Origin: Ichthyophis bannanicus
Taxonomy: Eukaryota; Chordata; Amphibia; Gymnophiona; Ichthyophiidae
Assembly (NCBI GenBank): GCA_033557465.1
Contig: CM066031.1
Coordinates: forward strand, 1,233,777,312-1,233,841,311
Direction of reading: 5' to 3'
Length of the DNA stretch: 64,000 bases
Shown here: piece after piece, positions 54,151-64,000 of the stretch
Layout of the letters: every line of letters starts with the position of its first letter
Numbering within the stretch: position 1 is the stretch's first letter
Notes under the pieces: generated by a model
Databases searched by the model: none
The model's input: only the letters and a program-made list of their open reading frames with translations
Told to the model about the DNA's origin: nothing
Translations under genes and position numbers: made by a program

Positions 54151-56084
54151 GCAAGCCACTTTACAAGTAATGAAGAACAAAATTCCACAATGTTAGTGCT
54201 AAATAGAGAAAGGTCAAATGGTGGGAAGTTTCCAGGTGCATCATCAGTGGCTCCGGACGTCTAAGCTAATTTCTATTCGGTGAACAATATGATCTTCCAG
54301 GAACATAATGCTTGAGAAGGCACTTGGAAAAGTGTTTAGGGGTATACTTCCTTAAAAGTAGGCGTTCAGAAGAGCTAGTGCCTCTTACATGATAAGCAGT
54401 TGTAGATATTTGCGGACGCAGAGCAGGGAAGGATTTTCACGTATACATATATTTTATAAAGTGCTCACTGATTTCACTGGTCAACAAATTTTTACAAAAG
54501 TCATGTTACTGAAATAAAAATAGCCATTTCTTATCAATTTTTATATGCTGAACACAAATATGACAGTGAAATTGCAAAGTTGGCTCTAGTTTTTTTGTAA
54601 TCTACAAGAATTAATGTTTACATCACGAAATGCATGTCAATAGTAAATATAATAGGCCTTTGGTTAATACCTGTAAAAAAACAAGTCATAGACTACTTCT
54701 TAGATTTTTTTGCCTGTCTCTTGTACAGCTGTTCGGGAGCTTCTCTGGGGAGTGTCCAGCAGTAGTCAGCCAGCATTGTAGTGGTCCATTTTCCCTGGTA
54801 TCTTTGCTCCATCGTTGCGATATCCTGGTGAAAACATTCGCCCTGTTCATCACTAACCATACTACAGCTTTCAGGAAAGAAATCAAGATGGGAATCAAGG
54901 AAATGGATCTTCAGAGACAAATTGCAGCCAAGTTTCTGATACTGCATCAGCATGTCTTCTACAAGTTCCTTGTAGTTTTCTGCCCTAACATTCCCGAGAA
55001 AGTTTGTTGACACTAGGCGAAAAACATTCCATGCTTGCAGGGGCGGCCCAAGGGGGGTGCGGGGCCATGTGCGGAGACTCGGTGCGGGGCCTCATTTGCA
55101 TAAGTGGTCTTATTTGCATAAATATTTGCATAATGTTACCAGACACTAACTTTTAGTAAATATGTCTCTTAATGAGTGTATGGATAAAGAAAGACTAAAA
55201 GATTTCTACATTACTATAATCCAACCGCCAGGCACATTAGGAAACTACTACAAACGCTGCCCATTTAGAACCCATAGCAAACCCGCCGTACCCTGACAGC
55301 ATTACCGGGACTCACAAAGCACCATACCCTACCTATCAAAAGGCAACACTGCAAATATTAAACCAATACATTTCAGAGAATACTGGGGAAAGAGAACAAG
55401 TGGCAATGTCAAATAGGAATTACATAAATAGAATACCTCAGCTCAGTTACACATGCAGAACATAGACCATCACCAAACAAGGAATCACAATTTAGAATAA
55501 AGAAGGCAATAATTAAACTGGGAACCCCAAAAGCCAAACTTGGAATGTACAACACCACTGTAGAAATAAAACTATAAATTAATTTCCTCTTGTACCAAAC
55601 AAAGCGCAGACGTTAATGATGCACATTTCCCAGAGCTTTCATATTCCAGTTAATAAATTCAAAATAAAGAGATATCTTTCTACCTTTTGTGCATTTTCTT
55701 CAGTTGCAATTGCTCCAGCCACTTTCTTCTGGTTTCTTCATGTTTTCTGCTAACTGTCCATCGTCTGCTGTCCATTTGTTCTTTCTTCTCTCTTCTAGTT
55801 TTTTTTTCCATTCTCTCTCTCTACATCTGCTTTAACATACTAATCTTTCTCCTTTTGCTCTTTCCTCATTCCTATTTCATCCACACAAATTTTACCTCTC
55901 CATCCTCAATCACCACTTACTCTCCCAATACCCGGCCAATTGTAGATTTTTCATCCCTCCCACACAAAATATATTTTTCCCCTCTCCATTTTACTCTCCC
56001 AACCCCATCCCATTCTAATCCTCCCCCAACATCAGCTCCCTTCTAGTTCCAGTCTCACCCAGCATCCATTCCCTTCTAGTCCCT

Positions 56085-57945
56085 GCATCAGCCCATTTCC
56101 AGTCCTAGCCCCCCATCAACCCATTTCCAGTCCTAGCCCCCCATCAACCCATTTCCAGTCCTAGCTCCCCCATCCATTTTCAGTCTGAGTCCCTCCATCA
56201 GCTCATTTACAATCCTAGCCCCCATCAGCCCATTTCTAGTCATTTCCTAGCCCCACCATCAGCCCATGTCAAATCCTAGCTCCCCTCCACTCAGCCCAAT
56301 TCCAGTCCAAGCCCCCCATGAGCCTACGTCCAGTGCTAGCCCCTCCCTGAGTCCATTTCAGTTCAAAACCCCCACCACCTCCCATTTACTATCTTAGCTC
56401 CCCCCAACAGCCCATTTCCAGTCCTATCCTAGCTGCTCCGTCCGCCCATTTTCAGTCCTAGCTCCCTTCCCTCACAGCCCATTTCCATTCCAAGCTCCCT
56501 CCCCATCAGCTATTTGCAGTTCAAGCCTCCCCTTCCACTCAGCCCATTTCCAGTCATAGCAACCCCCCAACCCATTACCAGTCCTAGCCCCCCATCAACC
56601 CACTTCCAGTCCTAACCCCCATCACCCCATTTTCAGTTTAAGCCCTCCAATAACCCATTACCAGTCCTAACCCCCCATCAGCCCACTTCCAGTCTTAACC
56701 CCATCAGCCCATTTCCAGTCAGCCCCCCATAGCTCATTGCCAGTCCTAACCCCCCCATCAGCCCACAGCCCATTACCAGTCCTAACCACATCAGCCCACC
56801 TCAAGTCCTAACCCCTCCCCATCAGCCCATTTCCTGTCCTAGCCCCCCGTAGCCCATTATCAGTCCTAACCCCCCATAGCCCATTAGCAGTCCTAACCCC
56901 CATCACCTCATTTCCAGACAGCCCCCATCAGCCCACAGCCCATTACCAGTCTTAACCCCCCCCATAGCCCATTAGCAGTCCTAACCCCCATCACCTCCTT
57001 TCCCGACAGCCCCACTCAGCCCACAGCCCATTACCAGTATTAACCCACCCATAGCCCATTAACAGTCCTAAACCCCCCAACAGCCCACAGCCCATTACCA
57101 GTCCTAGCCCCCCCATAGCCCATTATCAGTCCTAACCCCCCCCTAGCCCATTACCAGTCCTAACCCCCCCATCGCCCCATTTCCAGACAGCCCCCAGCCC
57201 CTTGCCAGTCTTAACCCCCCCCTTGCCAGTCCTTGCCGCTTAACCCCCCCTTTGCCAGTCTTAACCCCCCCTTGCCAGTCTTAACACCCCCCCTTTGCCA
57301 ATCTTAACCCCCCCTTGCAAATCTTAACACCACCCCCTTTGCCAATCTTAACACCCCCCCTTTGCCAGTCTTAACTCCCCCTTGCCAATCTTAACACCAC
57401 CCCCTTTGCCAATCTTAACACCCCCCCTTTGCCAGTCTTAACCCCCCCTTGCCAGTCTTAACACCCCCCCTTTGCCAATCTTAAACCCCCCATGCCAATC
57501 TTAACCCCACCCCCTTTGCCCATATTAACACCCCCCTTTGCCAGTATTAACCCCCCCATGCCAGTCTTAACACCCCCCCTATGCCAATCTTAACCCCCCC
57601 ATTGCCAATCATAACACCCCCCCTTGCCAGTCTTAACCCCCCCCTTGCCAGTCTTAACACCCCCCTTTTCCATACTTAACCCCCCTTGCCTATCTTAACC
57701 CCCCCCCTTTGCCAATATTTACACCCCCCCTTTGCCAATATTAAAACCCCCCCCCTTTGCCAGTCTTAACCCCCCCTTGCCAGTCTTAACCCCCCCTTTG
57801 CCAATCTTAACCCCCCCCTTGGCCATTTTTAAACCCCCCCTTTCCAGTATTAACACCCCCCTTGCCAATATTAACCCCCCCCCCTTTGCCAATCTTAACC
57901 CCCCCCCTTTGCCAATCTTAACCCCCCCCCCCCGGGCTTATGGCA
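56085..57945. repeat. Two C-rich minisatellites in series
   Basis: 56085-57190 has units like CCCATTTCCAGTCCTAGCCCC or CCCATTACCAGTCCTAACCCC. 57190-57945 has shorter units like TTTGCCAATCTTAACCCCCC. The minus strand is rich in G-runs. Frames through the array are repeats of Pro/Leu/Thr/Asn and not genes. Confidence 0.88.
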
Positions 57946-57962
57946 CAATTAAAAAAAACAAA

Positions 57963-58330
57963 CTGGCTCTGGCTGCTGCTGCTGCTACCACCGCGGCAGC
58001 GGCAGAATGGAGTGTCCCGCGGGGCCTCCTCTTCTCCTTCAGCCCCTCTGCAAAGGCTTTGAGATTCGCGAAGGGAGAGCGTCTCCCTCGCGCCTCTGTG
58101 AAGCCCGCAGGGGCTAATGGGAAATTTCCCATCAGCCCCTCGCGTCTGAAGGGGCAGATGGGAAATTTCCCATTAGCCCCTGCGGGCTTCACAGAGACGC
58201 GAGGGAGACGCTCTCCCTTCCCGAATCTCAAAGCCTTTGCAGAGGGGCTGAAGGAGAAGAGGAGGCCCCGCGGGACACTCCATTCTGCCGCTGCCGCGGT
58301 GGTAGCGGCAGCGGCAGCAGCCAGAGCCAG
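57963..58330. repeat. 368-bp near-perfect GC-rich palindrome
   Basis: Arms of ~175 bp start CTGGCTCTGGCTGCTGCTGC and end GCAGCAGCCAGAGCCAG. They meet around CCCTCGCGTCTGAAGGGGCA (about 58137-58156). Only a few mismatches are visible. The arms include GCTGCTGCTGCTACCACCGC and TCCCGCGGGGCC and are very CpG-rich. Mirror-like open frames on both strands reflect the symmetry. Confidence 0.88.
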
Positions 58331-59414
58331 GTTTTTTTTTTTAAAGTCATTTAAAAAAAAAGCAGAATGTTCTTTGCGCGGGGCCCCCTGAAACGCGGGG
58401 CCCTGTGCAAAAAACATTCTTGCTCAATGGACGGGCCGGCCCTGCATGCTTGTTTCGCATCACCCTGCGGCAAGTTGTTGAACCAGTCATCTTTGAAGAG
58501 CTCTTGAATCTGAGGACCCACAAAAACTCCCTCTTTAATCTTTGCTTCGCTGAGTTGAGGGAATTTTTCATGCAGGTATCAGAAAGCTGGCGAAGTGCGG
58601 TCCATGGCTTTCACAAAATTTTTCATCAAACCTAGTTTGATGTGAAGGGGTGGTAGCAGGATTTTGTGAGCCTCAACCAACTGTTACATTTTGTCTGCGA
58701 TTCCATTCCTTCCGCAAGTAGTGCCAATCCCTTGCTCGGCTATCCCACTCACATAAGAAACACATGTATTTTATATATCCCTGCTGCAGTCCCATTAAAA
58801 GGGCAACTACCTTCAAGTCACCACAGAGGTGCCAGCTGTACTTGTTATAGTTAATGGAAGTCAGTAGATGCTTTAAGTTATCATATGTCTCTTTCATTTG
58901 TACAGCAAACACTACTGGAATAGATGAAAGACGGTTTCCATTGTTCAAAAGCACAGCCTTCAGACTCAGTTTCAAAGAGTCTATAAATAGTCTCCAGTCT
59001 TGTGGGTCATGAGTGATTTTAAGGCATTCATGAGACTTTCAATTTCGGAACAGAATACCAGATTACTTTCCTTTCTGACTGCGTATAGTACACTGGTGAC
59101 GTCAGATGGCTTCAGCAGCCGTCTGACAGTAGTATTGCGTTGCATCAGAAAATGATGCCATCAACTCTGGATGATGTATGCATGTTGGTATTATGCAATG
59201 TGATGCAATATTACATCATTCAAGGCTTATTCGGGATGTTGTTGATGTCCTACTGGATAAATTTACATGGTGAAACCTCAAAAATGAACTACATGCAATA
59301 TCTTCAAAACGAGAGCCAATACATTTTTTAAAATGTTATATTTGTGTTCAGCTCACCAAGATACTACAGATTAGGGCCTTTTAAAGTCAATAACGATTTC
59401 AGTGTTGACCAGTG

Positions 59415-59751
59415 TTTCCACTGGCACACAGCCTCACATATGTACACTTGCCTCAGAGTAGGTGTAACTGTGTGGGAGCTTTAGAGCAGACTGTTTTATG
59501 TGCCCACCTGGCTTCCCTGCCTAGGGCAACTGATATCACATTGTTTCATGGCATAGGAGCTAATTTGGTAAATTTTAGGTACAAAAATGAAAGATTCACA
59601 TGGAACTGGCAAAAGATGCATAACAAGCGATTTTATAAAGGGAGCAGTTGATACTTGTACTCTGGAAAACCGAGATTTACATGTTTAGAAAGAAGGCATT
59701 TTCTGGAGGGTCCTTTCAAGTACACGTATATTCCCTATTTTACAAAAAAAT
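59415..59751. other. No gene recognised
   Basis: Flank of the CACTG transposon. No repeat or protein similarity is seen. Confidence 0.4.
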
Positions 59752-60048
59752 GACAGAGGCAGGTGGCGCCTTTATAGATTCATCAATTTATTGAGGCATG
59801 AGCTGTCAAGGACAAGAGTCCAACTCATCAGATTCATCTTTGTTATACGTAAACTCAGGACAGATCTTTTCTGTCCGAGAGTCATATTGTTAATTGTGAA
59901 CCGCACTGATAAGAAAGAGCGCGGTATAGAAGAACTGTTAAATAAATACAATAAATAAATAAATCTAACAAAGTAGATTCTTGTCCTCGAAAGCTCACGC
60001 CTCAATAAATTGGTTAGTCTATAAGGTATCGGCTGCCTCTGTCATTTC
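59752..60048. mobile_element. Palindromic element with inserted retroposon tail
   Basis: ACAGAGGCAGGTGGCGCCTT... TCAATTTATTGAGGCATGAG... GGACAAGAGTC pairs with the right arm GATTCTTGTCC... CTCACGCCTCAATAAATTGG... GGCTGCCTCTGT, giving TIRs of roughly 80 bp. A retroposon 3' tail (TGTGAACCGCACTGAT... GCGCGGTATAGAAG, (AAAT)n) at about 59893-59965 lies between the arms. Confidence 0.55.
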
Positions 60049-61052
60049 TGCTACTCCAGACTAACACCACCTTCTGAAAATTGTAATCCTATATTATAAT
60101 AGCAGTTCACATATATGTGTCAGTGCTTTCACCTGCCCTCATTCACATCTCAAATCACACATAACCCCCAACTGGTCATTTGAGGGCTGGGGATTGGAGG
60201 AGTGCTTGATAGTGGAGATTTGTTCCCTCTTTGACTAGCAAATCTACCTCCTCTATAATAAAATCTGTTTCTTTGAGGGAGGCTCCCTCTTTTCCTGCTA
60301 TTTCACATGTAGGTAGATAGAATTTGCCTCATACACGTTTAAGTGGCACTGCATTCATGAACCGCAGGGACATATGCACGTAATTGCCCCTTATATGTAA
60401 AAAGTGATACTACATATGCAGATAGGTTCCCAATCCAGAACTGCAGGCTATTCGGGCAGGTTTGTTTGTATAATTGCTGGCACTTTTGTGCATTCATCAT
60501 ATACATGTGTATATTCAGCCAATGCTATATATATTTTATCAAGTGTTCGGCGTTCACAGAGCCATTTATAAAATATTTGCCTATTTTTCTATAACATGAC
60601 TAAGGCACCTTTTTGGCAGTCAGCCTACTTATTATAAAACTACTACTGTCCTAGATTATAACCTCATTTGTAGTTGATGGTAGCGCCACCCTTCCACCCC
60701 CTTTAACCCAAAGATTACACACACAGGGTAATTGGGGTTCTTTTTTAAAAATATGTATTTTTTTTTCTTATTTAAGATAACTGTTACTTTTAATTTGATT
60801 TCTGTAAACCATTCTGAATGCTTGCAAAAGGTGATGTATCAAGTACAATAAACCATAAGCTATAACTGTCATGATTTTATTTTATAGTGATTAAGGACAA
60901 GTGAAAGGAACCGCTACTGCTGGAAAACAAATCTGCACTTATATTTACTTCTGGGAAATTCTCTTAATTCTCTAAATTTAGGGGAAAAGGGAATTCTTTG
61001 GGTTAAAGCTGATAAGTTTGTGTATTTTAGAATCCAGGGTATTTGTTAAATC
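60049..61052. other. No gene recognised
   Basis: AT-rich. Motifs such as TTATAAAACTACTACTG and an ATAAACCATAAGCTATAACTG end near 60860 suggest decayed repeats that I cannot classify. Confidence 0.35.
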
Positions 61053-61315
61053 AGTCAGGGCCTAGTATCAGCAGAGAGTCTTAAGTTTAAATTTAAATCC
61101 CAGCAGAGCATGTTTAGTTTAAATTTAAAACTCAGCAGAGAGTCATTAGTTTAAATGTAAATCCCAGCAGAGAGCATTTAGTTTAAATTTCAAACTCAGC
61201 AGAGACACTTTAGTTTAAATTTAAAACTCAGCAGAGAATTTTTAATTTAAATTTCAAACTCAGGGTCTAGTATCAGCAGATAGCTTTTAGTTGAAATTTA
61301 AAACCACAAAAAACT
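61053..61315. repeat. ~36-38-bp minisatellite, block 1
   Basis: Seven or so copies of CAGCAGAGAGN(4-6)TTTAGTTTAAATTTAAAACT. The palindromic core TTTAAATTTAAA recurs in each unit. Confidence 0.85.
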
Positions 61316-61368
61316 ATGCTCTACACACTTCCATAGGGTTTATATCATATGTGAAAAAATAACATTGT

Positions 61369-62045
61369 TTGTTGTTGTTGTTAAGTGCCGTCAAGTCGGA
61401 TTCGACTCAGGGCGACCCTCTGGATAGCTATCCTAAATTGTGTTCGGTCTTCAGTCAGGCGGCTCATTGTTGACAGACTGGTACCCGTAGCTGCTGTTAT
61501 TGTATCGATCCATCTCATTGCTGGCCTTCCTCTTTTGCGTTGACCTTCTATCTTGCCAAGCATAATGTCTTTCTCTAATGATCTCTCTCTTCGCATGATG
61601 TGTCCAAAGTATGAAAGTCGAAGTCTTGTCATCTGAGCTTCTAAAGAAAGCTTAGGTTTGATCTCCTCTAGTACCAACTGGTTTGTTCTTTGGGCAGTCC
61701 ATGGTATACACAGTATTCGCCGCCAGCACCATAATTCAAAGGCATCAATTTTCTTCCTGTCTATCTTTTTCACTGTCCAGCTTTCACATCCATATGATGT
61801 TATTGAAAATACCATGGCTTGAACAAGTCGAATCTTTGTATGGAGAGAGACATCTCTGCTCTTGAGAATCTTATCTAGGTCTTTTATAGCCATTCTGCCA
61901 AGAGCAATGTGTCGTCTGATTTCTTGACTGCTTGTTGCTTCTTTATTGATAGTTGATCCAAGTAGGTTAAAGTTGTTCACAATTTCAATTTCTTCTCCTT
62001 CAACGATGAATCTGTTGATTATGCCAGTTGTCATGGTGTTTAGTA
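61369..62045 (-). pseudogene. RTE (BovB-like) ORF2 C-terminal region, 5'-truncated
   Basis: About 215 uninterrupted codons: FIVEGEEIEIVNNFNLLGST, IKDLDKILKSRDVSLHTKIR, YGCESWTVKKIDRKKIDAFE, LWCWRRILCIPWTAQRTNQL, LRLSYFGHIMRRERSLEKDI, MLGKIEGQRKRGRPAMRWID. This is the characteristic C-terminal domain of RTE/BovB ORF2 after the RT catalytic core. The stop is at 61381-61383 and a GTCGAATCCGACTTGACGGC, (AAC)n tail ends it. The open frame over 200 codons implies limited decay. The frame continues to 62100 only by chance beyond the truncation. Confidence 0.85.
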
Positions 62046-62707
62046 TTGAATAAAAAGGAGAAAGGATCTCAGAATACTGTAGGGTAATTACCTGAAGCAC
62101 ACGGTACCAGAGTACTCAGGCTTACCACATCAGCGATTTTGAAAAACTCCTTTAATTATATATTTAAATTACTTATTTTTATATATTCTTTTCAATTTTA
62201 AATATGAATGAATTTCATTTTTCTTCGATATAATTTCATAACAGTGCCTCTCCTCCAGCAGAATGGAAAGCAAACTTGCTCAATCATGCACAACTAACTG
62301 AGAACATTATTCAGGATGAAACAACCAATGTAACAGCGCTTCTCATAAGCATGAACTCAGCAGCAACACTTATCTCAAAAGATCAATATCGACTTCTCCA
62401 GTGCCTCAGATGATGCCAATTTCAGCGTTTCACCTTTCCTTCTTCAGGGGGCATAGTCTTCAATTCCACAAAAGCTGCTGTGAGGGAGAAGAGGCATTCA
62501 TTACTCATTTAGTAACACCAAGTCAAAACTCTGAAAACTTTCACACATTTCCTTTAATACTTTTGACTAAGACAAGAGCAATCAGAACAAAAGCAGAAAC
62601 CTTATTGCAATACACATTCAGATAGTTTACCTCATCTAACCTCTCAACCAACAGCTACAATGTACTCCACCACATACTGAAGTTAGCGATTACAATACAG
62701 ACACATA
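62046..62707. other. No gene recognised
   Basis: AT-rich, with short frames only and no family resemblance. Confidence 0.4.
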
Positions 62708-62834
62708 GGGGAGTGTTTACTAAATGGCGGTAGCGGACTTCGTGCAATATCGGAGCCGTAGCCCCATTGAAATCAATGCGACCACGGCTCCAATATCACA
62801 TGGAGTCCGCTACCGCCATTTAGTAAACATCCCC
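62708..62834. mobile_element. 127-bp palindromic Harbinger-type MITE
   Basis: GGGGAGTGTTTACTAAATGG... CGGTAGCGGACT pairs with AGTCCGCTACCG... CCATTTAGTAAACATCCCC. TIRs of ~32 bp enclose a second inner palindrome around CCATTGAAATCAATG. The termini belong to the GGGGcATGTTTACTAAA family. No 3-bp duplication is certain. Confidence 0.65.
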
Positions 62835-63114
62835 ACATTGTATCAAAAGCTCAGTTCCTGCATTCTTAGAATGCTGGAGTGCAAAGCTCTTTCTTTCACT
62901 TCAACTGCTCCTGCAGGGACAGAAAAATTCCACGCATGCGTGCTATATACAGAACCTATCTAAGTCCCAATGGTATAGATTTAAAGGGCCAAACATACCC
63001 CTTACAAATCAGTATTTGATGCATATTTCTCCCCCAGGAGACAGAATGAAGATTTTTGTGGATGTAAGAATCTTTCCTTCATTCTGGGATTGGCATTTTT
63101 TAGACTAAATGTAA

Positions 63115-63222
63115 AACCTTGTAGAGAGCTTTTAATTTAAATTTTAAACTCAGCAGAGAGCCTTTAGTTTAAGCTTTTAGTTTAAATTTAAAACCCAGCA
63201 GAGAGTTTTTAGTTTAAATATC
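63115..63222. repeat. ~36-38-bp minisatellite, block 2
   Basis: Three copies of the same unit as 61053-61315 (CTCAGCAGAGAGCCTTTAGT... TTTAAATTTAAAACCCAGCA), in the same orientation, 1.8 kb away. Confidence 0.8.
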
Positions 63223-63224
63223 AC

Positions 63225-64000
63225 AAAGCCTCTGACTGGTTTGCCTCTAACAACCTGAGAATAAATATTAAAGAAACAGAAGCCATATTCACAACAAGAG
63301 ATAAATAATTCACCCCACCATCCCAGATACACCTTGGAAAAGCAACAATCACAATAAAAGATAATAGAAAATACATAGGAGTCATCATTGATAGGGCCCT
63401 AACACTTAATACACACATAAATAATTCTGCAGAAGCTATATACAGAAAAAACAAAATGCTTCAACAGCTAAGACCGCTCCTCGAACCATCAGACTTTAGA
63501 ACAGTTATTCAAGCAATGATCAATCCCCACTTAGACTATTGTAATAGTATCCTCCATGGTCTCCCAGTGCAAACACCATCACACCTTCAACTTGCGCAAA
63601 ACACAGCCGCACATGTAATAATGCATGCAACTAATACTGATCCCATCACACCAATCCTACAAAGCCTCCACTGGCTCCCAATAGCCAGTCAAATTAAATA
63701 CAAAAACCTGGTTGTTATATTCAAACTATTATATGACATAACACCATCACACATCACCACATTAATATCTAAAACCCAGGATACCAGACTGAGAAGGAGC
63801 TGCACACAAAATTCTCTATGCCACCTAGACGACTTCCGTAAGGCAACCAAAACCACAAATAAAAGAGCCTTTTCTCACCATGCCCTAACACTTTGGAATG
63901 CCTTGCCTCCAGCTATAAAAGAAATAAAAGACCTCACTGACTTCAGAAAAAGATTAAAGACATTCCTTTTTAATGAGCACTACGGACATTCCCATCCAAA
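63225..64000 (+). pseudogene. LINE RT C-terminal region, runs off window
   Basis: The plus-strand frame DWFASNNLRINIKETEAIFT, YIGVIIDRALTLNTHINNSA, LRPLLEPSDFRTVIQAMINP, LDYCNSILHGLP, LQSLHWLPIASQIKYKNLVV and RAFSHHALTLWNALPPAIKE... FRKRLKTFLFNEHYG belongs to the same L2/Jockey-group family as 33.7-34.85 kb. A stop (TAA at about 63307) is visible early; the rest is almost open. The 3' end is beyond the window. Confidence 0.75.

Larger units (their letters stand above)
55038..58444. mobile_element. Non-autonomous hAT element, 3.4 kb, exact 8-bp TSD
   Basis: The ends are CAGGGGCGGCCC and (reverse complement) CAGGGCCGGCCC. An exact duplication CATGCTTG lies at 55030-55037 and 58445-58452. Left ~650 bp is shared with the hATs at 28.3, 35.9 and 39.1 kb. 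A 1.85-kb C-rich array follows, then a 368-bp near-perfect palindrome and an A/T-rich linker. No transposase frame is present. Confidence 0.88.
54690..59130 (-). pseudogene. Conserved transposon protein of unknown family, split by hAT
   Basis: Two parts lie on one strand. The upstream part (about 59130-58453) has WRLFIDSLKLSLKAVLLNNG, HLCGDLKVVALLMGLQQGYI, FLCEWDSRARDWHYLRKEW and, in another frame, LLPPLHIKLGLMKNFVKAMD with one TGA. The downstream part (55029-54690) has NYKELVEDMLMQYQKLGCNL, SLKIHFLDSHLDFFPE, SDEQGECFHQDI and YQGKW... MLADYCWTL, then a basic end and TAA. Reading continues across the hAT target site. I believe I have seen this motif set in repeated uncharacterised proteins of animals, but cannot name the family. 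Conserved Asp, Glu, His and Cys residues (CGDLK, CEWDSR, DE-GE-FHQD) would fit a DDE-type nuclease; that is a guess. Confidence 0.6.
54475..59414 (-). mobile_element. DNA transposon with CACTGGTCAACA termini, interrupted by hAT
   Basis: CACTGGTCAACA at 54475-54486 is perfectly inverted at 59403-59414. Imperfect inverted similarity extends inward: GCTGAACACAAATAT (54549-54563) pairs with ATATTTGTGTTCAGC (59338-59352), and TTGGCTCT with AGAGCCAA beyond that. Both ends are flanked by TTT, a possible 3-bp duplication. Removing the nested hAT leaves ~1.5 kb containing one minus-strand gene. CACT-type ends with 3-bp duplications suggest the CACTA/CMC group, but this is unproven. Confidence 0.6.

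Noticed and set aside
54630..55010. 126-codon plus-strand frame
   Set aside because: It is the antisense shadow of the conserved minus-strand transposon protein.
57732..58417. Two mirror-image frames of 219 and 159 codons sharing RGLLFSFSPSAKALRF
   Set aside because: They are produced by the 368-bp palindrome read on opposite strands.
61053..61315. CRISPR-like array
   Set aside because: Units are contiguous minisatellite copies without unique spacers, in a eukaryotic genome.

Overview
This is vertebrate-type nuclear DNA made almost entirely of transposable elements, many nested in one another. I recognise no host protein-coding gene, rRNA, functional tRNA or CRISPR array. CR1, L2, L1-type, RTE/BovB-like and possibly Penelope-like retroelements occur together with hAT and PIF/Harbinger DNA transposons, a Gmr1-like Ty3/gypsy element and tRNA-derived SINEs. 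That mix points to a large-genome non-mammalian vertebrate. An amphibian, possibly a caecilian, is my best guess; this is inference from repeat content and not a species identification.

Region by region. 1-17.8 kb is PIF/Harbinger-derived: a minus-strand Myb/SANT-like accessory gene (2.0-2.6 kb) is divergent from a plus-strand two-exon DDE transposase (3.9-6.4 kb) across a tandemly repeated intergenic region, and the block ends in a TIR at 17,821 next to a TAA. A Gmr1-like Ty3/gypsy element interrupts it (10.7-15.4 kb): a probable ~1.6-kb LTR carrying an ORF, a tRNA-Ser-type primer binding site, and a long Gag(SCAN-like)-protease-integrase frame that ends after integrase, with no reverse transcriptase. 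18-23.3 kb is an L2 LINE interrupted by a young-looking L1-type element that encodes only ORF1 (19.7-21.6 kb, 11-bp target site duplication), followed by a CR1 3' end. 24-33 kb holds CR1 relics, a tRNA/RTE-tailed SINE, and hAT elements with clear 8-bp duplications (27.5 kb and 28.3-30.6 kb). 33.5-35.5 kb is an L1-type ORF1 relic split by another LINE. 35.7-41.2 kb holds further hAT-like elements with pyrimidine-rich arrays and long GC-rich palindromes. 44.2 kb is a Harbinger MITE. 46.4-53.0 kb is a nearly complete minus-strand CR1 with ORF1, ORF2 and about 3.75 tandem ~298-bp units at its 5' end; it is interrupted by a 1.4-kb TG...CA LTR-like insert with a 4-bp duplication and a 330-codon open frame. 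54.5-59.4 kb is a DNA transposon with CACTGGTCAACA termini and an unfamiliar conserved protein, split by a 3.4-kb hAT element. 59.4-64 kb holds a palindromic element, an RTE 3' half, a minisatellite in two blocks, a 127-bp palindromic MITE and a LINE RT fragment running off the window.

Most coding sequences are broken. Exceptions are the L1-type ORF1 (383 codons), the Gag-protease-integrase frame (intact up to its truncation) and the LTR-embedded 330-codon frame. Nesting order gives relative ages: L2 before the ORF1-only element, CR1 before the LTR insert, CACTG transposon before its hAT, Harbinger before Gmr1.
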